Shown in pieces: positions 48,509-58,223 of a stretch of 64,000 nucleotides of DNA. Each line of letters begins with the position of its first letter. The first letter of the stretch is position 1. A program made the position numbers and the translations under genes. Under the pieces are notes generated by a model. The model was not told where the DNA came from. It ran no database searches and saw only the letters and a list, made by a program, of their open reading frames with translations. Source of the DNA: Saprospiraceae bacterium (lineage in GTDB: Bacteria > Bacteroidota > Bacteroidia > Chitinophagales > Saprospiraceae); the NCBI GenBank assembly GCA_020629715.1, contig JAHDCU010000001.1:310001-374000 (forward strand). Reading direction: 5' to 3'.

Positions 48509-49798
48509 ATGGCGAATAATGCTTCTCTCAACAATAAAAAAGTAATCAACGCCTGGGCGTTATTTGATTGGGCCAATTCGGCATATGCTTTGGTGATCAG
48601 TACAGCTATATTTCCAGTGTATTTCATCGCCAATACTCCTGAGTCCATTTCGTTTATGGGAGCAGATATTCCAGATAGTGCATTCTATTCTTACGCAGTA
48701 GCATTTGCATATGTTCTTATTGCGATTATGTCTCCATTACTCTCTGGGATGGCCGATTATGGCAAAAGTAGACTTCGATTTTTGAAAATATTTACTGTTA
48801 TAGGATCTTTAAGTTGTATTGCGCTTTATTTCTTTAAAGGTCAACCAGAATTATGGTTGGGTACCTCTGCATTTATATTAGCGACAATTGGATTTTCAGG
48901 TGGTATTGTTTTTTACAATGCTTACTTACCTCAGATCGCAAGTGAAGATCAATATGATAGAGTAAGTGCAAAAGGTTTTGCATATGGTTATTTTGGAAGT
49001 GTCATTTTACTTGCTTTCATCCTATGGATGGTACTTAGCCCAGCGACATTCGGTATTACGGATGAAGGCTTACCTGCAAGAATTGGTTTCGTACTGGTAG
49101 GGCTATGGTGGATAGGATTTGCTCAATATTCTTTTAAGCATCTTCCTAAAGGTGAAGGTGTAAAAAGGGTAACCGGACTCTTTTCAAAAGGCTTTAATGA
49201 AGTAAAAAGTGTATTCTTCATAATCAAAAAGAGGCCGAATATGATGACCTTCATGGTCTCATTTTTCTTCTATTTTGCAGGAGTGCAGACTATCATAAAT
49301 TTAGCTACTGTATTTGCCGAAAAAGAACTCAATTTTGGAAGTGCCGAACTCATCGGTATCGTACTCATACTACAATTAGTAGCTATAGGAGGAGCTTATC
49401 TGTTTGCATGGGTCTCAGATAAAACAAGTAATAAATTCTCATTAACCACCATGGTTTTGATTTGGATCGTAATATGTATAGTTGCGTATTTCACAGAAGG
49501 TAAAACCTTATTCTATTTCCTATCAGGAATGGTAGGTCTAGTCATGGGTGGTATACAATCATTATCTAGATCGACATACTCCAAGATGGTCAATGAATCA
49601 CAAGATCAACTCACAAGTTACTTCAGTTTTTACGACGTGCTTTATAAGTTATCCCTTGTGATAGGAACTTTCCTATTTGGATTTGTAAATCATATCACAG
49701 GAAATATCAGATATTCAGTATTGACCCTTGGTCTTTTGTTTGTCATTAGCCTTGTGCTACTCAGTATGGTAGACTTTGAAAAAGCCGAGCAACATTAA
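48509..49798 (+). CDS. MFS transporter, UMF1 / Atg22-like
   Basis: The 429-residue integral membrane protein opens NKKVINAWALFDWANSAYALVI, the diagnostic motif of the UMF1 (Atg22-like) branch of the major facilitator superfamily. About 12 helices follow, with MSPLLSGMADYG and GGIQSLSRSTYSKM typical of the family. The yeast relative exports amino acids from the vacuole. The bacterial substrate is not known. The gene is divergent from rimK and overlaps the convergent beta-helix lipoprotein gene by 4 bp. Confidence 0.9.
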   Translation: MANNASLNNKKVINAWALFDWANSAYALVISTAIFPVYFIANTPESISFMGADIPDSAFYSYAVAFAYVLIAIMSPLLSGMADYGKSRLRFLKIFTVIGSLSCIALYFFKGQPELWLGTSAFILATIGFSGGIVFYNAYLPQIASEDQYDRVSAKGFAYGYFGSVILLAFILWMVLSPATFGITDEGLPARIGFVLVGLWWIGFAQYSFKHLPKGEGVKRVTGLFSKGFNEVKSVFFIIKKRPNMMTFMVSFFFYFAGVQTIINLATVFAEKELNFGSAELIGIVLILQLVAIGGAYLFAWVSDKTSNKFSLTTMVLIWIVICIVAYFTEGKTLFYFLSGMVGLVMGGIQSLSRSTYSKMVNESQDQLTSYFSFYDVLYKLSLVIGTFLFGFVNHITGNIRYSVLTLGLLFVISLVLLSMVDFEKAEQH

Positions 49799-51306
49799 TC
49801 CTGAAACTCAAAACATCCTAAATCTGGAGTAATTGGATCTCGCAAAAGATTATTTTTATCTATCGTAATATTCGATAATGGAGTGGCTATATCTCTTGCA
49901 ATAGACATCGTATCCAACGAATAATCATCCATATCGAGGTCTAGAAAGAGCGTATCACTTAGATCTATATTGAGGCAATTTTCACAATTATTGAAAAAGT
50001 CAGGAAACTGGTCGGTTTCAATAAGCTCATCAACTCGTACTATACAATGATCAAAATTATATTTAAAAAATTCTGGTTCTTCTCCTAGTGTTGCGTCAGA
50101 GAGTACGATTTCATCACTTGATGATCCCATCACGATACAGTTGGTAAAATTAGCATTAAGCGGGCTCACAAATACACCTTCAAGACAAAGTGGATCATTA
50201 CATCTAAAATTGAGTAAACTCAACGCTTCACCCTGATTACCATAATTAGCAAATGTGCAATAGTTCATATTGTATTCACCACCATATACTACTTGAACAG
50301 CATTGTTCCCATTGGTATGAAACAAGCAATTATTGGCTTCTACACTAGCATTTACCGCTACCAATCCACTGCTAGAAGTATTAGATATTTCGCATGCTGA
50401 TAGGCTAACTTGTGCCGCCGAGTCCACTTGTATACCCACTATAGAGTTTTTGATAAGTGTATGCCTAAGGCTATTTCCAGTACTGCCACTGAGAAATCGT
50501 ACGCCTGGCCACTGACCACTGATATCTTGAAATTCTGGTTCGAGACGATCTCCCTGTATGACGACAGGATCTTCTAATGTGCCCCTACTCGTGAGAGAAG
50601 CATTTGGTCCAAATAGCCATAAACCATCATTGTAGATACCAAAATCATTATTAGCAATACCTCCATGAATATATACCCGCGTTCCCGGAGGCAAGACGAT
50701 ATTGCATCCTCTGACAAGGTATAGCCCATAAATCACGTATGGCTTTGGGTCATCCCAATAGACCGTATCAAAATTGCAAAAAGTACTCATGGTATCTATC
50801 CCGTTAGCCCCAAATCGATTAGGGAGATAATTTGCGTTCTGCCCCCAAGCCTCCAATCTTATTAATTGGTCATTGCCATTGGTATTAAATAATACTTGAT
50901 CTTCTACCACAAAAGGACTTACACTTAAAGGCGCATCTGGATCGATGGTCACTTCTGTAAATACCCAAAGACTATCATTTGGTAATATTTTGATATTACT
51001 GATATCATTATTACTAAAGCCATCAATATTGAGCCTAAAAAAAGAAGATTCATTCGCTAATCGAATATTAGAAATCTCTATAGATTCATCAAAATCGTTG
51101 AATACTTTAAATGATCTTGTAGCAGAACCCAATTGCGTAAATACGGTATCAAAACGTAATGTATCTAGTGAAAATCTAAGCATGACTTCACTTGACATAT
51201 TGATACTATCATCTTTACAAGAGCTCATCGTGCTGCACCATAATGTAAAAATGCATAGTGCAAGTATCAAATACATACTACGAATAAACGAAAGGCTAAA
51301 CTTCAT
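49795..51306 (-). CDS. Lipoprotein with right-handed beta-helix
   Basis: The 503-residue protein has a signal segment ending in STMSSC, a likely lipobox cysteine. The N-terminal part (about 40-190) is an immunoglobulin-like domain with LRFDTVFTQLGSATRSFKVFN. From about residue 200 the repeats of short strands with NN and SN turns (GNSLRHTLIKNSIVGIQVDSAAQVSLSACEIS) form a parallel beta-helix. The protein ends in RDPITPDLGCFEFQD, a known Bacteroidota ending. It is probably on the cell surface. The function is unknown. Confidence 0.8.
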   Translation of the reverse strand: MKFSLSFIRSMYLILALCIFTLWCSTMSSCKDDSINMSSEVMLRFSLDTLRFDTVFTQLGSATRSFKVFNDFDESIEISNIRLANESSFFRLNIDGFSNNDISNIKILPNDSLWVFTEVTIDPDAPLSVSPFVVEDQVLFNTNGNDQLIRLEAWGQNANYLPNRFGANGIDTMSTFCNFDTVYWDDPKPYVIYGLYLVRGCNIVLPPGTRVYIHGGIANNDFGIYNDGLWLFGPNASLTSRGTLEDPVVIQGDRLEPEFQDISGQWPGVRFLSGSTGNSLRHTLIKNSIVGIQVDSAAQVSLSACEISNTSSSGLVAVNASVEANNCLFHTNGNNAVQVVYGGEYNMNYCTFANYGNQGEALSLLNFRCNDPLCLEGVFVSPLNANFTNCIVMGSSSDEIVLSDATLGEEPEFFKYNFDHCIVRVDELIETDQFPDFFNNCENCLNIDLSDTLFLDLDMDDYSLDTMSIARDIATPLSNITIDKNNLLRDPITPDLGCFEFQD

Positions 51307-51352
51307 GGATGACTTGTCCTAGTTGAAACATTTTAATTCACATCAAATGTAC

Positions 51353-51360
51353 TACTTTTG
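51353..51360 (+). promoter_or_regulatory. Candidate -7 promoter element of the glycosyltransferase operon
   Basis: TACTTTTG matches TAnnTTTG exactly and lies 25 bp before the ATG at 51386. A weak TTTT is present 18 bp upstream at the -33 position. Confidence 0.45.
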
Positions 51361-51385
51361 GTCTCGAAAGATCATTTAAATCTTG

Positions 51386-52084
51386 ATGACCAAAAATAAT
51401 CCTATAATTGATGTAATCATACCCGCTTATAACGAGGAATCTTCGATAAAAAGTGTAATTCACGATATTCCAAAGGAGCTAGTACGTCATATCGTGGTCT
51501 GCAATAATGCTAGTAAAGATAATACAGCTGACAATGCAAGATCAACGGGTGCAGTAGTGGTAGATCAACCCATGAAGGGTTATGGAAATGCATGCTTGAA
51601 AGGTCTAGAGTATATCGCTAATCAAAATGTAAAGCCTGATATTGTGGTCTTTATAGATGGAGATTATTCCGACTATCCAGAGCAATTACCCGAGCTTATT
51701 GCCCCCATTATTGATCAAGATATGGATTTAGTCATTGGATCTAGAGCCACTGGCGATCTAGAAAAAGGAGCCATGCAACCACAACAAATATTTGGCAATT
51801 GGCTTGCAACGACATTGATAAAACTGATATATGGATATAGTTTTACTGATCTAGGACCTTTCCGAGCGGTGACATATGATAAGCTACTGGCAATAGATAT
51901 GCAAGATCGTGATTTTGGGTGGACAGTAGAGATGCAAGTAAAGGCCGCCAAACTAAAACTTAAATGTACTGAAGTACCAGTCAAGTATCGAAAGCGAATC
52001 GGCGTTTCGAAAGTATCTGGAACAGTTAAAGGAACTATCCTTGCCGGTCATAAGATATTGTGGACTATTTTTAAATTAATATAG
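51386..52084 (+). CDS. Family 2 glycosyltransferase (dolichyl-phosphate-mannose-synthase-like)
   Basis: The 232-residue protein begins IIDVIIPAYNEESSIKSVI. It has the DxD motif DGDYSD and the acceptor motif GSRATGDLEKGAM of polyprenyl-phosphate glycosyltransferases. It lacks the C-terminal membrane helices of some relatives. It probably transfers a sugar from a nucleotide sugar to polyprenyl phosphate on the cytoplasmic face. A TTG directly before the ATG is not needed as a start. It opens an operon of three envelope glycosyltransferase genes. Confidence 0.9.
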   Translation: MTKNNPIIDVIIPAYNEESSIKSVIHDIPKELVRHIVVCNNASKDNTADNARSTGAVVVDQPMKGYGNACLKGLEYIANQNVKPDIVVFIDGDYSDYPEQLPELIAPIIDQDMDLVIGSRATGDLEKGAMQPQQIFGNWLATTLIKLIYGYSFTDLGPFRAVTYDKLLAIDMQDRDFGWTVEMQVKAAKLKLKCTEVPVKYRKRIGVSKVSGTVKGTILAGHKILWTIFKLI

Positions 52085-52119
52085 ATGAATCTATCATCTA
52101 TAAATGCTGACAGATATAC

Positions 52120-53616
52120 ATGGAAATCGGAATAATCGATATTATATACTATTCTATTGCTCTCCTATATTTTGGGACACTCAGCTACATTACGGTGTAT
52201 TGTCTGATGCAGTTTCATCTACTTTATCATTACAAAAAACATCATAATATACTTAAGATACATCCAGAAGAACATCCGCAGCTAGATGATCATACACCAA
52301 TGGTGACTATACAGCTTCCTATATTTAATGAGATGTATGTGGTAGAGCGACTAGTTGATAATATTATTGCGATAGATTATCCCAGAGAAAAATTAGAAAT
52401 ACAGATATTAGATGATTCGACAGATGAAACGGTCAATATCTCTAGAAGAAAAGTAGAACAATATCGAAAGCAAGGATATGACATCTCGCTAGTGCTTAGA
52501 AGTGATAGGAAAGGCTATAAAGCTGGTGCTCTCAAAGAAGCAACTACCCATGCCAAGGGTGAATTCATTGCTATATTCGATGCCGACTTTTTGCCAGAAC
52601 CCGATTTTCTGAAAAGGACCATCCCATACTTTCAAAATCCAAACGTGGGAGTCGTACAAACGCGATGGACTCATATCAATCAAGAATATAGCTTGCTGAC
52701 TAAGCTACAGGCTTTTCAACTCAATGTACATTTTACTGTTGAGCAGCAAGGTCGAGAGTCTGGTGAATATTTGCTTCAATTTAATGGGACGGCTGGTGTA
52801 TGGCGAAAGTCTACCATTGACGATGCAGGGGGCTGGGAAGCAGATACTCTTACGGAAGATCTTGACTTAAGCTATAGAGCTCAATTGAAAGGCTGGCAGA
52901 TTATGTTTTTAGAAGACTGCACAGCTCCTGCTGAATTACCTGCAGAAATGAATGGATTGAAAAGCCAACAATTTAGATGGATGAAAGGTGGTGCAGAAAC
53001 CGCAAGAAAAATGCTTCCAACGATATGGAAATCTGAATTATCCCTATCACGAAAGCTCCACGGAAGTTTACATCTTTTGGCAAGCTCCGTCTTTCCCTTT
53101 GTATTCGTGATGGGTGTGATGAGTGTTCCCTTTTTATTTGTAATCAATCCATTAGGTATCGACACCAAGATCCTTTCGATATTCATGATCAGTTTATTAT
53201 CGATCATCATGGTATACTTTGTAGCTAATGTACAAGGAGTGGAGCATGAGGTATCTAGGACTAAAAAACTAATTAAATTTATCTTTCTTTTCCCTGTTTT
53301 CTTAGCGCTATCGATGGGGCTTTCTTTACATAACACAGTAGCCGTTATTCAGGGCTGGCTAGGAAAGCAAAGTGCATTTATAAGAACACCTAAATTCAAT
53401 ATCCTAGATATCACTGATAAAATCAAGAGTCAAAAATATCTACAGACTAATGTGTCTGCAATCACTATTATGGAAGGTATTATGACATTGTATTTTTTCA
53501 TTGCCATGATCTTTGGCATTTATACGGGTAATAATACGCTGGTTATTCTTCATGCGTTACTTGGTTACGGATATGGAACGATCTTTTATCTATCTCTTAA
53601 GCATGTAAGGTCATAG
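52120..53616 (+). CDS. Membrane family 2 glycosyltransferase (CESA-like)
   Basis: The 498-residue protein has one N-terminal helix (about 8-30) and a GT2 domain with TIQLPIFNEMYVVERL, FDADFLPEPDFL (DxD) and TLTEDLDLSYRA (TED). QQFRWMKGGAE, the QxxRW-type motif of processive cellulose-synthase-like enzymes, follows. At least four further helices fill the last 200 residues. It could make a beta-linked glycan or glycolipid. It sits 35 bp after the polyprenyl-type GT2 and 1 bp before the third gene, consistent with a shared pathway. No cellulose partner genes (bcsB, PilZ domain) are present. Confidence 0.92.
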   Translation: MEIGIIDIIYYSIALLYFGTLSYITVYCLMQFHLLYHYKKHHNILKIHPEEHPQLDDHTPMVTIQLPIFNEMYVVERLVDNIIAIDYPREKLEIQILDDSTDETVNISRRKVEQYRKQGYDISLVLRSDRKGYKAGALKEATTHAKGEFIAIFDADFLPEPDFLKRTIPYFQNPNVGVVQTRWTHINQEYSLLTKLQAFQLNVHFTVEQQGRESGEYLLQFNGTAGVWRKSTIDDAGGWEADTLTEDLDLSYRAQLKGWQIMFLEDCTAPAELPAEMNGLKSQQFRWMKGGAETARKMLPTIWKSELSLSRKLHGSLHLLASSVFPFVFVMGVMSVPFLFVINPLGIDTKILSIFMISLLSIIMVYFVANVQGVEHEVSRTKKLIKFIFLFPVFLALSMGLSLHNTVAVIQGWLGKQSAFIRTPKFNILDITDKIKSQKYLQTNVSAITIMEGIMTLYFFIAMIFGIYTGNNTLVILHALLGYGYGTIFYLSLKHVRS

Positions 53617-53617
53617 C

Positions 53618-54937
53618 ATGCATAGCCCAAGTGTCGTACGAAACTCTAGTCTTGGGTACATATGGCTTGCTATATGGATGATCTCCGTAGTTGGCATGGC
53701 TACTTTTCCTAGTCAATCTGACTTTGGTATTTATTTACCCTTTTTATGTATAGCATTTACTAGTTATGCCTATCTGATCATTAAGGAGCTGCTTACCATC
53801 AAGACGGCCGTAATACTCGGTATCATTGCAAGGGTTATGTTAGTATTTAGCTTTCCTAACTTATCTGATGATGTATATCGTTTTATCTGGGATGGAAGAC
53901 TTATTCTACAAGGCATGAACCCTTACTCCATGCTGCCATCGGAGGTATTGAGTCTCAATATATCTAGACTCGATCCTGAACTTTATAGTAAGCTTAATTC
54001 ACCTGATTACTATAGTGTTTATCCGCCAGTAGCACAACTAATATACAGTCTCGGAGCATTGGCAGATAGTTGGTATTGGTCAAGTGTAATTATGAAAATT
54101 ACATTATTGGTTGCTGAAATATGCTCCATATTTCTAATCATCCGTATTCTAAACAGATTAAAGCTTCCTTCTCGAAATGTGCTCATTTACGCTTTGAACC
54201 CTTTAATTTTAGTAGAGCTTATGGCTAATATGCACTTTGAAGGAGTTATGATTTGTTTTCTTTTATTAGCCCTCTATTTCCTCTTAGATAAAAAAATGCT
54301 TAACGCTGGAATTTGGCTTGCTATGAGTATTGGTACAAAATTACTTCCGCTCATGTTTGCGCCTCTTATTTGGAAATATACCAAGCACAATAAGCTGCTA
54401 TTTATCAGTTGTTTTACAACAACTTTTATATTATTCATTCCAGTGATTTCAAGCATAGAAATCACCAATTTTCTGAGAAGCATCGACCTCTACTTTGGAA
54501 AGTTCGAATTTAATGGAGGTATATATTATCTATTACGAGAGATAGGGAGATTTATATCTGGCTATAATCTGATAAGATATATCGGACCTCTTATGGGCAT
54601 TGTCACTTTGATCGTACTCTATAAAAAGTATCAAAAACAGAATCAATCGTACGAATTATTACTTCACTCTCTATTCACCGTTTTTACTGTTTACATATTA
54701 TTGACTACCACTTTGCACCCTTGGTATCTTGCAATTCCTATCGCCTTAAGTTGTTTCTTAAAGTATAGATTTATTCTAATATGGTCATTTTTGATTTGTC
54801 TGACCTACATCAATTACAGTTATCCAGTGTATCAAGAAAATTATTGGGTGGTAGCGCTTGAGTATAGTCTTGTACTGGTAATGCTATCATTAGAATACCG
54901 TAGATACTATCTTCCATCTAGCCAAGCAGAAGTATGA
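53618..54937 (+). CDS. GT87-like polyprenyl-phosphate sugar-dependent glycosyltransferase
   Basis: The 439-residue multi-pass membrane protein has about ten helices. An early loop, SDDVYRFIWDGRLILQGMNPYSM, carries two adjacent aspartates as in GT-C enzymes. A further motif, TTLHPWYLAIPIAL, is shared with mannosyltransferases of the PIG-M/GT87 type. GT-C enzymes take sugar from a polyprenyl-phosphate carrier on the outer face, which would be supplied by the upstream GT2. The three-gene order suggests a glycolipid or surface glycan pathway. The acceptor is unknown. Confidence 0.8.
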   Translation: MHSPSVVRNSSLGYIWLAIWMISVVGMATFPSQSDFGIYLPFLCIAFTSYAYLIIKELLTIKTAVILGIIARVMLVFSFPNLSDDVYRFIWDGRLILQGMNPYSMLPSEVLSLNISRLDPELYSKLNSPDYYSVYPPVAQLIYSLGALADSWYWSSVIMKITLLVAEICSIFLIIRILNRLKLPSRNVLIYALNPLILVELMANMHFEGVMICFLLLALYFLLDKKMLNAGIWLAMSIGTKLLPLMFAPLIWKYTKHNKLLFISCFTTTFILFIPVISSIEITNFLRSIDLYFGKFEFNGGIYYLLREIGRFISGYNLIRYIGPLMGIVTLIVLYKKYQKQNQSYELLLHSLFTVFTVYILLTTTLHPWYLAIPIALSCFLKYRFILIWSFLICLTYINYSYPVYQENYWVVALEYSLVLVMLSLEYRRYYLPSSQAEV

Positions 54938-54946
54938 ATACCACAA

Positions 54947-54981
54947 CAAAAAAAGGTGACCAACTTGCATTGACCACCTTT
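54947..54981 (-). terminator. Terminator downstream of gldN
   Basis: Read on the minus strand, AAAGGTGGTCAA (54981-54970) pairs with TTGGTCACCTTT (54963-54952) over 12 positions, with two G-T pairs and a 6-nt loop, followed by a T run. On the plus strand two pairs are lost, so it favours the minus-strand T9SS transcript. Confidence 0.7.
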
Positions 54982-55007
54982 ATATACTTTAATCTTAAGA
55001 GCTTACT

Positions 55008-55874
55008 CTAGTAAGTCCAAAGATCGTGTTCAAAATTAAATAGCTCGGCCTTGATCTTTTCTGATTCTAGCAGTCTATCTATACCCGCATTATCATAACC
55101 ATACCACTGATCTTCTAGACGAAGATCAAGGACATTGGACTTCTTATAAATAAAGCTAGCAAAGAATCGTTGCTCAAATAGGTCAAACCAAGTCATCGGA
55201 GCGATATCATTAAAATCATTATATACTCTATGCTTTGCGAGGTACTCTCTTGCTTCAGGATAGTAAATCCAGAACAAAACCTGATTACCTAAGAATACAT
55301 CATTGTCATCATAACGCTCTTTGATAGCGCCTATACCAAGAATTCGGACGTCCATACGAGAAGCCTCTTCATCGAAATACCAGATCTCTTTTACACGGAA
55401 TCTTTTTACATCTTCCCAGTTGATGATACTCTGAATAACTTCAATCTTCTCCTCATAAGTTTCCGGATCATAGTCTACAATAGTATCAAGACTATTTACC
55501 ACACTATTGAGCTCATCTAGAGTCATAGGCTCCTTAAATTCCTCATCTTTAAAAGCTGTGATATCACCACTTTCTACCATTTCTTGGATTAGTGAGAAAA
55601 ATGGCTTTATCGGGCTTCTAAAAGACATATTCATTTTTTCACGAGTATCGATAACTCTCCATATCCGCTTTTGCCAAGGGATATCAGCTTCACGTAGAGG
55701 TTCATAAGCTAGTACTCGATTTTCCTCGATGAGTCGAGGCTGCACGATACCATCAAGGTACTCAGTTTCAGTAGCGCTTTGATCAATAGGATCTCCAGCT
55801 TCATTGAACTCTTGTGCATAACTAGAATAACTCACTAGTAATAACAAGAATGAAAAAATATTTAAGTACTTCAT
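55008..55874 (-). CDS. gldN: T9SS protein GldN/PorN
   Basis: The 288-residue protein has a signal peptide ending in SSYAQ and the GldN signature. It shows the ADIPWQKRIWRVIDTREKMN box, then FRSPIKPFFSLIQEMVESG, then MDVRILGIGAIKE and FWIYYPEAR. GldN (PorN) binds GldK as part of the periplasmic ring of the type IX secretion system. It is the last gene of the gldK-L-M-N order and ends just before a terminator. Length matches the family. Confidence 0.95.
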   Translation of the reverse strand: MKYLNIFSFLLLLVSYSSYAQEFNEAGDPIDQSATETEYLDGIVQPRLIEENRVLAYEPLREADIPWQKRIWRVIDTREKMNMSFRSPIKPFFSLIQEMVESGDITAFKDEEFKEPMTLDELNSVVNSLDTIVDYDPETYEEKIEVIQSIINWEDVKRFRVKEIWYFDEEASRMDVRILGIGAIKERYDDNDVFLGNQVLFWIYYPEAREYLAKHRVYNDFNDIAPMTWFDLFEQRFFASFIYKKSNVLDLRLEDQWYGYDNAGIDRLLESEKIKAELFNFEHDLWTY

Positions 55875-55907
55875 CTTAGATGAATTTAAAGTTGTTTCAA
55901 AAAATAA

Positions 55908-57491
55908 TTATTTAACACCAAAACTGATGTTACCCAGATCTCTAGGAGCAGGATCACCAGGACATTTACACTTGATATTATCAAATACAAACCTATCTCC
56001 CGGCTTAGCCTTGTCGATAAACCTCTTGGAGTCTGTACCCCATTTCCATCCTGGATTTTTAGAGATTTCTAAGTCTTTTCTCTTCGCTGCAAATAGAGTT
56101 GTAAATCCAACAATATCGCATTTAGCATCGAAATCAAAATTCTGGAGCACTGGGAAAATACCTTTAGATATTTTCAACTGACCTGATTTGATAGATCCAC
56201 CACGATTTTTTCCAATCATAGGAGTTGGATCAGGTATTCTCTTTACTCTAAAGTTCTTGCTAGCATTTAGTCCATCAGCAGATACGTTGATAGTGGCAAA
56301 CTCGCCCTTAAGTGTAGGTCTTGTAACTTTCACATTGTAAGTACCATCACCATTTTTGGTAATCGATCCTCCACCTTTACCGCCCATTGTAGGGTTGATT
56401 TTGTTACTATTTACACCTGCAGCTGATATCTCTACTGGATTATTTACACCAATATAGAATACATTCATATTAGTTGGTGAAATCGCAACAGAACGTTCTC
56501 CTACTTCATAAGAGAAAGTCTCTTTGTACGATTTTTTCTCACCTGTAACAGGGTTAGTAATTGTTGCGGTAGCAGTGTAAGATTTTTGACCAGTGCTAGA
56601 TGCCGTCTGCGTAAATGTAGCTTTACCTTCTTTATTTAAAGGTAGGTTTCTACCACCTACAGAAATAGATACACCAGTATTAGAATCTGATCCAGCAGAA
56701 GCGGTTAAGAATAGATCCGCTTTGTATTGCTCTCCTTTGATAATATATGATTTCTCAGGAGCAGAAACTACTGCAAACTCATCAAAAGTCACTTTTACAT
56801 CCGTACCTACTTCATTAGCTAGATAGTTTAAAGCTGCAGATTCTGTAGATTTAATATCGTTGATATATTTAGTGAAAATCGGAATCACGGCTTGAAGAGG
56901 CATATGATCAAAATTCATATGAGACCATGACTTTTTATCTTTTCTCCTCCAAGTTTCATCGTCCACTTGCACCGTTACATTATTAGCAAAAGCTTTTTTA
57001 TCCTCGTCATCAATGTAGCTCATAATAGTTTCCTTATAAGCTAATAGCTTTGCTTTGATTTCTTCACCAACTCCAGGATTACCTTCGTGATCCATCACTA
57101 ATGTACGAGTCGTGATATCAAAGTCTTTCTTTCCTCTAAGCTCATCAGTTTCCTGACCAGTTTCGTCATCTATCACATATCCTTGAGTTTTTTCGATCAT
57201 ATCGTCTACAATACCTTGTAGATAAGAACTCATTTCACTTGATGCATCTCTGATAGGGTCTATTCTCTCTGCGTAAGTAGCGAGAGACTCTCTCTTCTTT
57301 GCACCGTCTCTTATAAGTTTTGGTAAACCTTTATTTGCTTCATCTAATGATTTATTAGATTCTACAAGGCCTTTGTCTACCAATTTAAAAGCGTTAAATA
57401 TTTCTGCTGATACATTCAATGCAAGTAGTGCAGTAAGCACTAGATACATGATGTTAATCATCAGCTGTCGGGGTTCCTTAGGAATTGACAT
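55908..57491 (-). CDS. gldM: T9SS motor protein GldM/PorM
   Basis: The 527-residue protein begins SIPKEPRQLMINIMYLVLTALLALNVSAEI, the single N-terminal transmembrane helix of GldM. The periplasmic part consists of a helical bundle (about 35-230) and beta domains with repeated glycine-rich segments (about 230-520). A late FAAKRKDLEISKNPGWKWG is conserved. GldM works with GldL as the proton-driven rotary motor of T9SS and gliding. It lies 46 bp after gldL and 33 bp before gldN. Confidence 0.96.
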   Translation of the reverse strand: MSIPKEPRQLMINIMYLVLTALLALNVSAEIFNAFKLVDKGLVESNKSLDEANKGLPKLIRDGAKKRESLATYAERIDPIRDASSEMSSYLQGIVDDMIEKTQGYVIDDETGQETDELRGKKDFDITTRTLVMDHEGNPGVGEEIKAKLLAYKETIMSYIDDEDKKAFANNVTVQVDDETWRRKDKKSWSHMNFDHMPLQAVIPIFTKYINDIKSTESAALNYLANEVGTDVKVTFDEFAVVSAPEKSYIIKGEQYKADLFLTASAGSDSNTGVSISVGGRNLPLNKEGKATFTQTASSTGQKSYTATATITNPVTGEKKSYKETFSYEVGERSVAISPTNMNVFYIGVNNPVEISAAGVNSNKINPTMGGKGGGSITKNGDGTYNVKVTRPTLKGEFATINVSADGLNASKNFRVKRIPDPTPMIGKNRGGSIKSGQLKISKGIFPVLQNFDFDAKCDIVGFTTLFAAKRKDLEISKNPGWKWGTDSKRFIDKAKPGDRFVFDNIKCKCPGDPAPRDLGNISFGVK

Positions 57492-57537
57492 TGTTTACTT
57501 TCTTTTTTTGTTAACTAAAATTTATAAACAGTCAATT

Positions 57538-58122
57538 CTACTTCATTCCTCCTTGGAATGCAGAAAGAACATTTCCATATACACCATTAAGTGATGCAAG
57601 ATTTCTATTCAAAGAAGACATCTGCTCCTTATATACTTTTGTATCTTCTACAGTTTCGTTTAAGCTAGACATAGCATCGCTTAACTTAGAGTAGAAATTT
57701 CCCATTCCTTTAATCTGCTCACCTGTCTCACTGAAATCTACTTCTTGTAAAGCTTTTAGCGATCCTAAACTTTTAGACATATTTTGAAGCTCATCAAGCA
57801 TTCCACCTAATTTACCCTCTACTTGCTCAGCATTTAAAGGTCTTGCGGCACCTGTAGATTCTCCCGCAGTAAGTGGAGCTATATTAGCATTGTAAGAATC
57901 GATTCCTGGATATAGTTTTTCCCAATAGTAATCTTTTTCTGGAGGTAATATTCCTAGTAATGCAAATAAGAACGCCTCTGTAAGTAGACCAATCGTGATC
58001 ATGATGTTACCCATAGGGTGACTCGTAATCTTCATCCATGCTCCAATCATTACAACCGCTGCACCGACACCAATAATAAAGTTCTTTAGATATTTGAAAC
58101 CTTTAGATTTAATAAAGCTCAT
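57538..58122 (-). CDS. gldL: T9SS motor protein GldL/PorL
   Basis: The 194-residue protein has two adjacent N-terminal helices, KNFIIGVGAAVVMIGAWMK and MITIGLLTEAFLFALLGIL, with a glutamate (TEA) inside the second that is the conserved proton-path residue. PPEKDYYWEKLYPGID follows, and then a long cytoplasmic helical region. It matches the GldL family in order and length. It pairs with GldM to form the energy-transducing motor. Confidence 0.96.
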   Translation of the reverse strand: MSFIKSKGFKYLKNFIIGVGAAVVMIGAWMKITSHPMGNIMITIGLLTEAFLFALLGILPPEKDYYWEKLYPGIDSYNANIAPLTAGESTGAARPLNAEQVEGKLGGMLDELQNMSKSLGSLKALQEVDFSETGEQIKGMGNFYSKLSDAMSSLNETVEDTKVYKEQMSSLNRNLASLNGVYGNVLSAFQGGMK

Positions 58123-58223
58123 TTTTCTATTTTTTAAGTTTAGTTAATATACATCAGGCTATACTAGCGAGGTATTGCCTTTATTTTGAGTTAAAAAAAT
58201 TAATTTTTTGTTGAAGATTGATC

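Noticed and set aside
48439-48648. Minus-strand frame over the rimK-MFS divergent gap
   Set aside because: It overlaps the conserved start of the MFS gene and has no recognisable product.
52881-53336. 151-codon minus-strand frame inside the CESA-like gene
   Set aside because: It is antisense to conserved QQFRW and membrane helices and has no supported product.
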